Source: Agrypnia vestita (Eukaryota; Arthropoda; Insecta; Trichoptera; Phryganeidae). From it: a DNA stretch of 64,000 nucleotides. Made by a program: the position numbers and the translations under genes. The stretch covers positions 33,915 to 97,914 of the forward strand of contig JADDOH010010161.1 in assembly GCA_016648135.1 (NCBI GenBank). The letters run 5' to 3'. The notes beneath the pieces were generated by a model. It did no database searches and had not been told where the DNA came from. It saw only the letters and a list, made by a program, of their open reading frames with translations. This document shows, piece after piece, positions 43,150 through 53,889 of this stretch (within the stretch, counting starts at the first letter, position 1; each line of letters opens with the position of its first letter).

Positions 43150-43672
43150 CTGTAATTTACATAATGGCGTTCTAGTGCTAATTCTGATGTATGGAGGTGA
43201 AGCCTGGAATTGGCAAAAAAGGAATGAAAGTAGACTGAATACTTTAGAAATGCGGTCACTAAGACGCTTGTGTGAAAATCTTCGGTCGATAGAGTGAGGA
43301 ATTAACAAATATAAAAAATAAATTAATGTATTTCTGGCTGTAGTATGGTAGATAGAATTTAGAAAAGAGTGCTGAGGTAGTTTCATCATGTAGATCGTAT
43401 GACTGAGAAAAGGATGGTTAAGAAAATATATGGGACGAGTGTTGAGGGTAACAGGAATAGAGGGCGTCCGCAAAAGACCTAAAATGATCAGATAGGTACT
43501 ACAAGTATTGGAGGATGACCCTGTTTAAAGCCTCAACAACCGTAGAACATGTATGAGAAGATGTATGAATGTAGCCGGAGCAAAAGTGGTGTGTCAAGAT
43601 AGAAGAATATGGCGCTCTATCCCCTCTGAATACCCCTGCGGGGAAACGGCGTGATGGTTAGTTAGTTAGTTT
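43150..43672 (+). pseudogene. LINE-A 3' half
   Basis: NGVLVLILMYGGEAWNWQKR then LNTLEMRSLRRLC, a frameshift, MTEKRMVKKIYGTSVEGNR, GRPQKT, the CTCAACAACCGTAGAAC block and GGGGAAACGGCGTGATGG, ending in a TTAG tail. Broken by several indels and stops. Confidence 0.75.
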
Positions 43673-43798
43673 TTTACTTGAAGTTTCTTATTTCAGTGTG
43701 CAATGAATTTATAATTTAGGAAATATTCTTATCGATATTTAACAGTAGTTATTGTTTCTACCAATACTATATTACATGTACTAATAATTAAATATAAA

Positions 43799-44241
43799 TC
43801 AATATATATATATATAAAGAAACCTTTGTTTCCCTACCCGCCAAGTTTTCTCCACAACTAGCGGTGGTTATGGTGGCGGATAGCCTTTGGTGTCACATCG
43901 AAATTATGCGAGTTTGGTGGGGGTGGCTGTGCGTTGGTGGGAGTGGGTGACGAAAATGTGCTTTCCAGCACATTGTTTTGTTATGGGAAGGCCGCAAATG
44001 CTTCAGATTGTTTCAAAATAGGCGCGCCGCCTATGCCGGTGAGTCTAGAAAGTTCCGGAAAAACCTGCTCTAGAAAGTTCTAGAAGAAGTTATGGAAAAT
44101 TCCCGAAAGTTCTATAAGGTTCTAAACTGACTGGCGGAATGTTCTGGAAGGGGAATGTTCTAGAAGGTTTGCGAAAGTTTTATGACCATCCAAACAGTGT
44201 ACTAAAAATCTACGCGTGCGAAGCCGCGCGGGCACAGCTAG
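43799..44241 (+). mobile_element. non-autonomous Helitron, apparently complete
   Basis: Starts TC followed by ATATATATATATATAAAG (A at 43798) and ends CACAGCTAG (T at 44242), with a GC-rich hairpin region GCGTGCGAAGCCGCGC shortly before. A|TC...CTAG|T without target duplication is the Helitron insertion pattern. 443 bp, no coding capacity. It carries a cluster of heat-shock-like elements near its 3' end. Confidence 0.65.
44050..44167 (+). promoter_or_regulatory. cluster of five heat-shock-element-like sites
   Basis: GAA-AG-TTC-CG-GAA at 44050-44062, GAA-AG-TTC-TA-GAA at 44075-44087 and TTC-CC-GAA-AG-TTC at 44102-44114 are perfect three-unit heat shock elements. TTC-TG-GAA (44144-44151) and TTC-TA-GAA (44160-44167) are two-unit sites. 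HSF trimers bind alternating nGAAn repeats, so binding is plausible; it is inferred. Confidence 0.65.
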
Positions 44242-44244
44242 TAT

Positions 44245-44585
44245 ATATAGTCAATATATGTAAATGGTTTCTTGGCAGTAGCTAGCAAGCCTAAATATTT
44301 CAATCAGCTCTGAGGATATCTTTATCTGAAAGAGATTAATCTAGATGTTAAACGTTTGTGCTTTAGTACCCTTCTGTGTAATCTTACATCAGTTCTTATC
44401 ACGTTTCTTTAAAACGTAAGCAATATTATTACAATGTGTTGTTAAAAATGAATCATTAATTGTTCCAAAAAATGAGGACAGAAACGTGTGTCAAATGTTT
44501 TAAGGAGGAGGGTTAGTGGCCCCCGAACGTATAGTATATTTTTCGATAGACGATTGATGACTTGTTCTTAAATCTTTGGTATGAA
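44245..44585. other. unassigned AT-rich stretch
   Basis: No gene or repeat recognised. Confidence 0.45.
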
Positions 44586-44589
44586 AATA

Positions 44590-44900
44590 ATAACATAATT
44601 CGATATGTAAACATGTCCGCCAGTAAGATGGCGCAAATAAAAATTTGGTACATAAAGTAATTATGTATAAAAAGAAAAAAATGCATTATTCTCTATTTAA
44701 CAATGTCCATCACTGACGCTATCAGATGACACAAATATTGAGGTATAAAATGACAAAAAAATGCATAAGTCTGTTACCAAAGCATCCGTATGACGCAAAT
44801 AATAAATAATAATGAGTTGTAAAAAGCAAAAAAAAGGTATTCTGTATATAACAATGTCCGTCACTAACGCCACAATGACACTAGATGGCGTTGTTCTCAC
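44590..44900 (+). repeat. diverged tandem array J, block 1
   Basis: Three to four units of about 90-110 bp share ATGTCCGTCACTAACGCCA, AGATGGCGCAAATAA and AAAAAAATGCAT-ATTCTGTA. The same unit recurs at 48975-49235 and 49640-49725. Confidence 0.55.
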
Positions 44901-45250
44901 AGCTTTATTTTGCGGCCAAAATATATTGTAGTTACTAAAAGTATATCATTTTTAACGAGTTATATTAAGAAAACAGACTTACTAAATTTTGTATTTTAAC
45001 ATTCAGATTATCAATTCGTGGTTAGTTAATAACCTTGATAGATTGTCCTTATATAACATTAAATTACCATGTAAAAATATTTTAGAACAATCACGGGGAT
45101 AACATAAAACATAACAATATAATCTTTTGTTATAAATTGACAGGTTATACGAGTATAGAATGCGCGGGTTCCAAGGTCTTGAACGCTCCATGTAAATATG
45201 GCCCAAATTAAACGCCGTATTTAAATTGAAAATAAAGCATCATATTTAGT
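44901..45250. other. unassigned stretch
   Basis: Nothing recognised. Confidence 0.45.
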
Positions 45251-45254
45251 CATT

Positions 45255-45640
45255 TTATGTTTGGATTTTTATTGAGAATCACTCTCCGATTGAATATCGA
45301 TTATAATTTCCAACAATCGTTTGACAATTTCATCGACAACGTGTCAGATCTCGTTTTTGAGGTTGTCAACTGTTTATGGATTTCTGCCTTAGATGATCAT
45401 GAATTTCAGATAACCCCACGTAAAGAAGTCGCACGGTGTTACATCACAAGATCTTTCTGGCCAACTGAAGTGGGGATATCCTGAAATCACGCGATCAGGA
45501 AATTTTTGAGAATCAACTGCTGTTCGAGTTTTATGACAGGTCAGGCTGGAACCATATTTGTTCGAGGCAAACATCGTCCAGCGGGTGCCAAGAAAACTCC
45601 GAAAACATGGAACGAAATTTTAATCCAGCGTTCATTTTGG
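45255..45640 (-). pseudogene. DDE transposase relic (mariner/Tc-type)
   Basis: On the minus strand, in changing frames: DDVCLEQIWFQPDLS, then VISGYPHFSWPERSCDVTPC DFFTWGYLK, then DNLKNEI, stop, HVVDEIVKRLLEI. These correspond to the WFQQDGA-CH, NWPPRSCDLTPLD-FLWGY and DN---EI-- blocks of a widespread insect DDE transposase. Both Asp-bearing blocks are recognisable; the last Asp survives in PCDFF. Frameshifts and stops make it dead and old. Confidence 0.7.
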
Positions 45641-45939
45641 GCCACCGTTTATATTTATATTCTCTTAGTCACGAAGAATATATATGAAAAATATATAGCA
45701 TTAGCAGATGAGATCTCGCTGTAGTAATTGATCATTGTTTAAAGAAGAGAGAAATGCCCATATGGGTATTGTAAAACTTGTGTGAAATAGGCTTCAATAT
45801 CTAATTGATCGTACGATAATGTTTTCAGTCTACGAATATTTTTATTATTAGTCTGTAGTTTTTCGACTTTTTTAAGAAGATAATTTGAAAATTGAAAATT
45901 CTCGGTTCCCTTTTCGTGTTGTTAATTAATGAGTATTAT

Positions 45940-46390
45940 CTAATAATAATAATAATAATAAAGCCTTTATTCACTGACCATTTTAACAATTTTAACATAA
46001 GTAAATAGAAAATGATACACTGAAATAGTAAGATATACACACATACATGCACACACACACACACATATATATATATATAGTAAATGTCATTTAAGCAGCC
46101 AGTTTGTTGGTCCGGTTGTCTCTCTGACATAGGCCTCCCCTAGTTTTTTCCACTCGTCTCTGTCGTGAGCTATTCTTCTCCATCCTTTTGGTAGGTCATC
46201 TTCCCATCTCTTAATTTGACGTCTTTCGTCCACTTTTCTCTGCTTGTTCTCATAACATGACCAGTCCAGTTCCATTTGAGTTTTTTTACTTTTTGTATAA
46301 CATCGCTAACTTTTGTCTTTTTCCTTATTTTTGTATTCGTCCACCTGTCATAAAGCCTTATGTTTAGCATACTCCGCTCCATGTTGCGTT
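45940..46390 (-). pseudogene. LINE-B 3' end with ATT-type tail
   Basis: Minus strand: MERSMLNIRLYDRWTNTKI, KLKWNWTGHVMR near residue 35, then after a frameshift RQIKRWEDDLPKGWRRIAHD and EWKKLGEAYV. It ends with AATAAAGGC and an ATT repeat at 45942-45960. These are the W-GH-, RW-DD and W--L--A- blocks of a second LINE lineage. A CA/TA microsatellite (46043-46078) lies in its 3' UTR. Confidence 0.75.
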
Positions 46391-46583
46391 GGCAAACTAT
46401 CTATAATACCCTAATTGTGTAAGAACCCAGTTTACTAACTGTATTATAATATATTATAAATTCACCAATGCATAAATTGCACCGCCTAGGTAATCAATAT
46501 AGCTCTATCAATATATATAATGCTCATACACTTTACACATACAAAATAAATCTACTCATCATCTGTTTTATAATTTTCCTATA

Positions 46584-46814
46584 TATGTGGGGTATAAAAA
46601 CAAAGGCAGCAATATCCAAAAAAGCTTATTCTTAAAAAATGTTTTGAATGCAGTCACCGAGGATCACTACTTTAATATGTTCTGAATTCTAGATTTTATA
46701 TATCCTGTAAATTTATAGGCTATGTTTCCTATAAATTATCGAATTCAGTACATTATAAATTGTAATCCTTTCAATTTTTTGGATATTGCTGCCTTTGCTT
46801 TTATACCCCACATA
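46584..46814. mobile_element. 231-bp MITE with 38-40 bp inverted ends
   Basis: Left TATGTGGGGTATAAAAACAA then AGGCAGCAATATCC; right GGATATTGCTGCCTTTG then TTTTATACCCCACATA, only a few mismatches. A second, truncated copy is at 1700-1815. Target duplication could be TA only. Confidence 0.7.
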
Positions 46815-46982
46815 TCTAGTTGATTTTTCTTCATTTTTTAATCATTTTCTTCTTATGTATCTATTGATTACTCATTTATCTTCTTATGTATCAACTTGTG
46901 ATTTATTGTATTTATATTGTTTATATATCATTTCAATTTTTGCTATTTTTTTATGTACTTAGATACCTATGCTACTTTGTGT

Positions 46983-47260
46983 ATTATACGCTGTAAAAGC
47001 CTATTTCAGGGCGTATTATAACTAAATGAAAATTTATTTATTTATTTAATGCACGGTACAACATACCATTAAAAAAAACAATGTATATAAAGAAGTTTAG
47101 ATTTATAGGTAATAATAAAAAATTATACGCTGTAAAAGCCTATTTCAGGGCGTATTATAACTAAATGAAAATTTATTTATTTATTTAATGCACGGTACAA
47201 CATACCATTAAAAAAAACAATGTATATAAAGAAGTTTAGATTTATAGGTAATAATAAAAA
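46983..47260. repeat. 139-bp perfect tandem duplication
   Basis: 46983-47121 and 47122-47260 are identical as far as I can read, starting ATTATACGCTGTAAAAGCC and ending AATAATAAAAA. Contains a TTTATTTATTTAATGCACGG block typical of an inverted LINE tail. Either a very recent duplication or an assembly error. Confidence 0.85.
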
Positions 47261-47264
47261 AAAG

Positions 47265-48365
47265 GAGATAAGGTATAATTCTATAAAAAACAATTAATAA
47301 AGTGATATATAAAGAAAAATAAAACATTAAGTGTATAACATAAAGTATAACAAAATTATATCAAATGAAATAATAGTTATCAAATAAAATATGAAAGTCA
47401 ACAATCAATAAAACTACAACAAATTAAAATAATTATGTCTGATATTCAAGAAGCAACAAAATTACAACAAAATGAAATAATTGTAAACAAATCAAAGCTG
47501 AAACTCAAGAAGCTATAAAAATGACAGTAAAATAAAATGAAATGTAAAATTCAAAAATCTAAAAACAAGAGATATACATAATATAAAGATAATACAAAGT
47601 GAATTTAATATTTTCACAAAAAATACGGAAAAGCTATCTTTTATATTTTTTAGGACAAAGAATGGAGAGTCACGAGGTACCCGTCGGAAATTCGACTATA
47701 CTTGGCAGTCGCCAACCCACAATCCATTGTCATGTATGTAAATGGCTGGACGGGTCCCTTAGATGACTGCTCTGTGGACAGTGAGATGGCAACTTCCTTT
47801 CATAAACTTGAAAACATTTAGACTGGAACATGTAATTCCACTATAAACGCAGTAGGTACAACTCTCGGTAGAGTACAATATGAACGCCCAAGTTCAGCAA
47901 GAGTTGGCAAAATATTTAGCAAAGATACAAAAAACTTTAATTATTATTTCAAATATAAATATACCCAGCAGTAAAACTATGTAACAAGGTAGGTAAAAAA
48001 AGTAAAATTTGAAAATACCATTCTAACGCAAATTATAAAAGATTACAGAGATTAACTAAATCCATTATTTGGTAAAGGGGGTTGGGACTCAACGAAGTTT
48101 GTCCCCCCTCGCATATATTTAAGACACATTTAAATATTTATTATTGTATAATTAAATCCCCTAGTAAACACAACGTAGGTATATTTAACAATAGACGTTG
48201 TTTTTCATTTTTCTTAAATTTCCTACCAAACCGAGTCTCTTCAAGTAAAAACGTATTTTTGTAACAAAACGCAACTTATTTACTAAGACATTATACTTTT
48301 TAAGAGTATTCATTTTGGTATTTTTATAATTATTTCAAAATTTATGCTCTAAGTAATTTTTTAAC
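47265..48365. other. A-rich stretch, no gene recognised
   Basis: Degenerate A-rich repeats to about 47630. A unique balanced segment 47650-47880 is followed by AT-rich DNA. Confidence 0.45.
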
Positions 48366-48367
48366 AT

Positions 48368-48517
48368 GTTAAACGTAACAACCGTCGAGCTAGCATGCGA
48401 AGATGTATGAATGTGGATGAGGCGAGAGTTGTATGTCAGTACAGAAGGGTGTGGTGCTCTATCCTCTCTGCTTATTACCCTCAAGGGGAAACGGCGTGAT
48501 GGTAAGTAAGTAAGTAA
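48368..48517 (+). pseudogene. LINE-A 3' terminus
   Basis: CAACCGTCGAGCTAGCATGC, GAAGATGTATGAATGTGGAT, TCTATCCTCTCTGC and GGGGAAACGGCGTGATGG, then GTAA x4. Only the last 130 bp of the element. Confidence 0.7.
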
Positions 48518-48974
48518 TTTAAACCTAATGAAACAAACCGTGGAATCACACCGTGACTACTGCTCTCGAAACTATAGTAGTAATTTAATAACTCATATAG
48601 TGTGTGTATTACAAAGTAAAGTAAAACATATTTTAAATTATATTTTTTATTTCATAATTTTATTCGATTAGTTTGTTGGTATCATGATGATATAATAAAA
48701 AGATAAATAATATCAGCATTTATTGGAGTGCGGAAGATTCTTCCTGAAATAAAATGGCTCTACAAAAATGAAAATTGAATGATAAAATTAAACGACTGAT
48801 GTGGTTCAAAATTCTACTGACAAGTTTGAAGAAAGAGAGATCGACTTACGTTTACAATAGCTTAGAAGAGGACAGACATGTAGACGCCGCTCCTATTTTT
48901 TGTAAAGGCTCGGTTACACGTATATTTTAAATATATTTATTTTTGGCCTGCATGTAATAAATGTGGATACTGAA

Positions 48975-49725
48975 ATTTCGAAACAGTAATACATAGATGG
49001 CACAAATACAGATGACTGAAAAACAGACAAAAAATGCATAATTCTGTATGTCCATCGCTAAAGCTGCCAGATGGCACTAACAATGACTATATATATAAAA
49101 ATATATGAATATCTGTTACTAAAACGCTACTAGCTTGCACAAATAATGATTAGTTTTATAAAATAATGAGGTATTAAAATCGAAAAAATGCATAATTCTC
49201 CAGATGGTGCAAATAATGATTTTTATTTATTTTTTACTATTTATTTATTAATTAACGCCCTATAGGGCTTTATAACAGATTATTAACGTGTACATTAACA
49301 GAATATATAGTTTAAAGAAGAAAAAATAATAACATGTTAACATAATAATGATATAAAGTGGAAAGAAAATACTTAAAATACAGATACAAATATAGAAAAA
49401 TAAATATAATATAAAGTAAAAAGCAAGTATATAAAAAGCAGAAGCAAAAGTATAACATAATGTAATAAAAATTTAAAAACAAAAAAGGTAATAATGTAGA
49501 GTGAAAAGGTATAGCACAAGTTTTGAGACTCATATTATAATAAAAAATATACATACAAATACAAATCAATTATTTAAGTCCGATTCGACAAATACTAGTA
49601 ATCTATCAATACACCTTTTAATATATGTTTAATATACGATATATTATAAAATAATAATGCGGCATGAAAAGAAAAAGAAATGCATAATTCTGTATCCCAC
49701 AATATTCGTCAATATGGTAACAAAT
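48975..49725 (+). repeat. diverged tandem array J, blocks 2 and 3, split by a LINE tail
   Basis: Units with AAAAATGCATAATTCTGTAT, CCAGATGGCAC and ACAAATAATGATT lie at 48975-49235 and 49640-49725. Between them 49240-49570 is an inverted LINE 3' end (TTATTAATTAACGCCCTATA GGGC on the plus strand, as at 60648), then A-rich sequence. Confidence 0.5.
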
Positions 49726-50500
49726 TAATCTCCAGTAGGGTAACAAGATAATGTAGTCAGAACTGGTGACAGCATTTTATCCGGTGACACAAACCATAAT
49801 TTGAGAATTGTATCTGATTGCTTCAATGTTTGACATCTGATTTATCTGTACTGAACAATAATTATATCTAAATAACCAATCATCGGTATAATTAGATATA
49901 AATCCCAAATAACGGTACTGAAAATAACCGGTTAAAATAACGGTTTGCCATCACTAGTCTGAACATATCGACGGTCCCTACGTACACTGTGTCGAAAATC
50001 GAAAATTCGATTTTCGGTTAAGTATCTTAAACCATCTGATTTACATTTATTTACATCTACATTTTCGGTTGATATTTAAAAAAAAAGTAAATTTTCCTTA
50101 AGATATGCTTTTTTTTAAACGAAAATTCTAATTTTTCTTAAAATTGTGCGGAAAATAGATTGTAGATTCGGCATTAGGTATTAGGGACCATCGATGTACT
50201 ATAATGCATTCTTGTGTACAAACTGCATATACAGTATTGTAAGATGCCATTAAAAATAGACATGTACACAGATTATATTAAACTATATGGCGCTCTACCC
50301 ACCTTAACTCGTAACCGATGTAGAGATAATACTAAAAGAACTTCATTTTTGAGGGATTATAGGAATATTACGATACTAGCGATAATTCGTCAAAAATTAC
50401 GTACGTTTACGTGTCGATTGTTAAAGAATAAGTACTTATTTATTAATTTAAAAAAAAAATAAAAAAGAGTTACGTATGTAACAGGCAGTTTCGTATACAT
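49726..50500. other. unassigned stretch
   Basis: TCGAAAATCGAAAATTCGATTT near 49995 is a small palindrome. An 82-codon frame at 50214-50462 is unrecognised and ends in poly-A. Confidence 0.45.
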
Positions 50501-50553
50501 GTGTTTACAGTTCGTGTTTCAATGTTCTAACTGTACGCGCCTGGTCTACGAGA
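50501..50553 (-). mobile_element. one end of a hAT-like MITE
   Basis: TTTCAATGTTCTAACTGTAC GCGCCTG is the inverse of the CAGGGGCGTGCAGTCAGAAC end at 7975. The other end is not found. Confidence 0.45.
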
Positions 50554-50645
50554 TTTTTTAAGAAAGCTGTTAATAGTGTATAAAAAAATTAAACAACATT
50601 TTATTTAATTGTCTAATAATTCGAAAGAATATCATATATAGGTAC

Positions 50646-50817
50646 CAGGGGCGTGCAGTGGGAACAAGAAGCAAGACTTTTTCCTAAGCATATATTTTGA
50701 AAAGAAACCGAAGTAAGATATATATAATATTCTGCCAGATAAGTATTGAATTTCGATTTTTTCCCAAATATACGATTAAATTAAAGTCATGCTTCTTGTT
50801 CTCACTGCACGCGCCTG
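50646..50817. mobile_element. hAT-like MITE with perfect 8-bp target duplication
   Basis: Ends CAGGGGCGTGCAGTGGGAAC and GTTCTCACTGCACGCGCCTG, with inner AAGAAGCAAGAC / GCTTCTT. ATAGGTAC flanks both sides (50638-50645 and 50818-50825). CAG-G termini plus an 8-bp duplication fit the hAT superfamily. 172 bp, no coding capacity. Confidence 0.85.
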
Positions 50818-50869
50818 ATAGGTACGTTAAAAAGGAATATTGCTAAAAGGAACTCCGCTTAAAAAATAT

Positions 50870-51160
50870 ATATATAAAGGTATCATTACCCGATACGAAA
50901 GCTATGTATTTGTTAATGAGAAGAAAATTAACAGATGTCTCTAGCAGAGACCATTGTAATATATTAATAATTCCTGATTCGAACATATTGTGGATGTCCT
51001 TAAGATGTAATTTGTGAATGTTGCATTGTGTAGAGTGATCACTTAAGTCAGCTCATTCAGGTTGTAAGCCCTGAGCCATCGTATAAGAGACTTCCATCCA
51101 CTTTTCTCATATATAAATTAACTTCGTCTCTGTGGGACTTCTATAATTTATCCTTAATTA
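50870..51160. mobile_element. MITE family A, copy 7, good right end
   Basis: GTGGATGTCC, GAATGTTGCATTGTGTAGAG, TGATCACTTAAGTCA, GTAAGCCCTGAGCCATC and the right end TTAACTTCGTCTCTGTGGGA then CTTCTATAATTTA. That end is the inverse of the left ends at 20815 and 60350. Confidence 0.6.
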
Positions 51161-51164
51161 AAAA

Positions 51165-51520
51165 TTAAAATTAATTTAATCTGAAATCGGAGCGTGCGGC
51201 TTCGGCCTTAGGTCCGAGACGTATAAATTATGTCACAGCTTACAAACCTCCGCCGATGTTCATCATATTGAAATCTCTCGAGAGGAAGAGATGGCGACGG
51301 GGGGAGGGGGAGGGAGAGGTCGGACAATGGCTGACCACACCTTGGTATTATGTTCACAATTTGGATATGAATAAGGATGTCCCCAGGAAGATGCACTGCA
51401 ATCTGTGTATATTTAGACCATTGTGTTCGGGCTCCATCTCACTTATCATGACGCCGCTTCCTGCAGGGTCAGTACGGACACGTGAGTACCGAAGGAAGGT
51501 ATAAATACAGGTAAATGTGT
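51165..51520. other. unassigned, purine-rich part
   Basis: GGGGGGAGGGGGAGGGAGAGG near 51299. No gene. Confidence 0.45.
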
Positions 51521-51524
51521 ATAG

Positions 51525-52285
51525 ACTAAGAGCCAGCGACCGCCAGAATTACTTTATAGTATCAAACCTGAAATATTTTATTTATACTATAGTAGGTAAG
51601 AAGGTTTGGATATTATCACATTTGAGTTCGGGGGATTTTGGCAGATAAGTAAAACGTAAAAATAACTAACTAGATTTTTTAGTATGCTTAACGGAATAAT
51701 ACTCGTACTATACTTTTCTATATATTTCTATATACGTATATATTATTCTACACATATTTACACTTGGACTTATGACTCACTCAACGTTCACTGACATTGC
51801 ACTTGATACTTTGTAGATACATAATTACTACCTTATGAAAATAAATATTACTGACGAATTCAAAAAAATATTATAATTATGTTCTATAACGCCATTCTGG
51901 GACAGGCGTAGCCTAGTAGAGTGGCTTAATCCACAAATTTAACAACAAAAAAAAAGTGTAATTTATCTTATGTTTTATTGTTAAATTAGTATAAAGTACC
52001 TTTATTTTTAAACAAGGATTTTTTGGTATAAATAAAAAAAATAAAAAAAAATACACTCACATTAATGATTGTCAGACGCTTTTCGTGGGTCATTTCTTCC
52101 TTTTGAAACTCTACGTTATAGTAGCCAGCATTTACTTTACAGTAACAAATCCGAATTTAATATATTTTATTCGTGACACTATTTAACAATACCTACACAT
52201 TTATTGAAACTTTAATACCTTTATTAACCTCCAAAATCCCCCGAACTCAAATGTCATAAAATTTAAACCCCCTTATCTACTATCT
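51525..52285. mobile_element. TIR family C copy with unrelated middle
   Basis: Left end TAGTATCAAACCTGAAATAT, GGTTTGGATATTATCACATT and GAGTTCGGGGGATTTTGGC (51570-51650). Inverted counterpart CCAAAATCCCCCGAACTC and AAATGTCATAAAATTTAAAC at 52230-52272. The right outer end is lost into the LINE fragment that follows. Confidence 0.5.
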
Positions 52286-52575
52286 TCTTCTTCTTCTTCA
52301 GCCTTCATCTCTCCACTGCTATATTGCATATTGGCCTCTTCCATACCATTCCATGTTTCCTTGTTATTTTCTAGTTGTAGCCATTTCTTCCCCCCCACAG
52401 CGGCTATACCATCGGCCCATCTCTTTTGAGGTCTTTCGACGCCTCTTTTATTCTCCAGGTCTCCGCTTCAGAACTCTGGGAGTCCATCTTGTAGCATCCT
52501 GCCTTGCGACGATCTCTTAGGCTTACGCCAAGCATGGATCTCTCCACTCCATGGATCATTGTGTGCAATTTAATA
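52285..52575 (-). pseudogene. LINE-B-type 3' end
   Basis: Minus strand: MHGVERSMLGVSLRDRR, then LKRDGPMV/IAAVGGKKWLQLENNKE-like frame and WNGMEEANMQYSS, ending in GAAGAAGAAG. The same C-terminal block order as 45940-46390 in a different copy, with frameshifts. Confidence 0.6.
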
Positions 52576-52579
52576 CTTT

Positions 52580-53580
52580 ACACACAGCTTCCTGCATAAG
52601 TTAAATGTTCATTTCAATGCAGAGGTCGAGTCTTTAATTAATTAAGATAATTTTCAGAGATATCACAGAGACGTGGCTAATTATTTATTTGTTTTATTTA
52701 TATAGTAGATACCTACATAATAATGTTGTTTATAATAAAATAAATCTATGTTATTACATTTTAATGACATTATACCCCCCCATAATATGAGTCAATAGCT
52801 CGATATTATGGGTGGAGTATTTTCAAGCCAAATTAATGTACATAAGCAGAAACCATTTAGAAGTAGTAATTTTTTTATACAAAAACCATTCGAGACATAT
52901 AGGCAATGTTACTATACATCGTTGCCAAAATCAAGGATTTGACTTCTTTATTAAACTGTTCGTATTTTGGAATGTTTCTTGAAAATGTTTTGCGACAACA
53001 ATTTATCTCCCAAGTATGTATTGCGATGTTATGCCATGGTGGTTCTTAAAGTTGGTATCTTTATTTTTCCCATTGTTCAATGTCTATTACTTATACAGTC
53101 TAAGGGGTGGGATTTATTTATAAAATAATCTTTATAAATTTGGCATAGAGAGTTAGTTTTTTTTTTATGAGTGATGGTACATTAAATTCTTGAAATATAT
53201 TTACAGTAGGATAGTTGTAAGGTTATTTGAGAATCGTTTTAATAATTATGCAAAACTGAGAGCAATAACGTGATACAAAGAAAATTAATTTAATTTATGA
53301 AATTAATTTCCAACGTTTCATTTGTCTCCTACAGTCACTCTTTGTGACAACTCTTTTCAAAATCGGCAGGAATAAATTAAGTGTATCCTTCATGAAATGT
53401 CTACAAATTAATTATACTTATTGCCAAGTTTATGTAGCTTTGGAGATGATGAGCGAATATGTCAGTTTCTTCTCACATTCTCTTGGCCGCGTGAATATTA
53501 GTTTTCATGGTGTCCTTGACATGCTACAGTGAATTGCATGGTTTGAACTGATCACCGCTGGACTGCACCCACAGAAGCTG
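52580..53580. other. unassigned; MITE A scrap at 52635-52680
   Basis: AATTAAGATAATTTTCAGAG with ATCACAGAGACGTGGCTA is a MITE A end. CCATAATATGAG/CTCGATATTATGG (52778-52812) is a small inverted repeat. No gene. Confidence 0.4.
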
Positions 53581-53584
53581 GTTC

Positions 53585-53840
53585 CCAACTGGTGCTCGTG
53601 GGGTGGATGAGCAGGATACTTCCTTTCATCCCCAATCATCGTCCTGTCTCCTGCGCCTGGCAGCCAGCATGGTCAGCGATCAAAAGGACCCCTCCCCGGC
53701 GGGGCACTTTAAATATTTTATCGCTAAAAAATAATCAACGCATCAAAGGAACCTTTTTTCCTGCCGCCGTAATTATTCGATACCGTCTCCCTTTTTTTCA
53801 GTCGGCCGGGATTTTCGAACGCAGTTTGATTATGTATATT
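53585..53840. promoter_or_regulatory. candidate conserved non-coding element
   Basis: Unique, GC-richer, with TTTTATCGC, AATAATCAACGCATC, ATCAAAGGAACC (TCF-like) and GTAATTATTCG in a 90-bp cluster. A 115-codon frame crosses it but has no family resemblance. Confidence 0.3.
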
Positions 53841-53889
53841 AACTTTTTTTTTAATTTTCAGTTGATTCAGCAGCATTGTAGATTGATAT

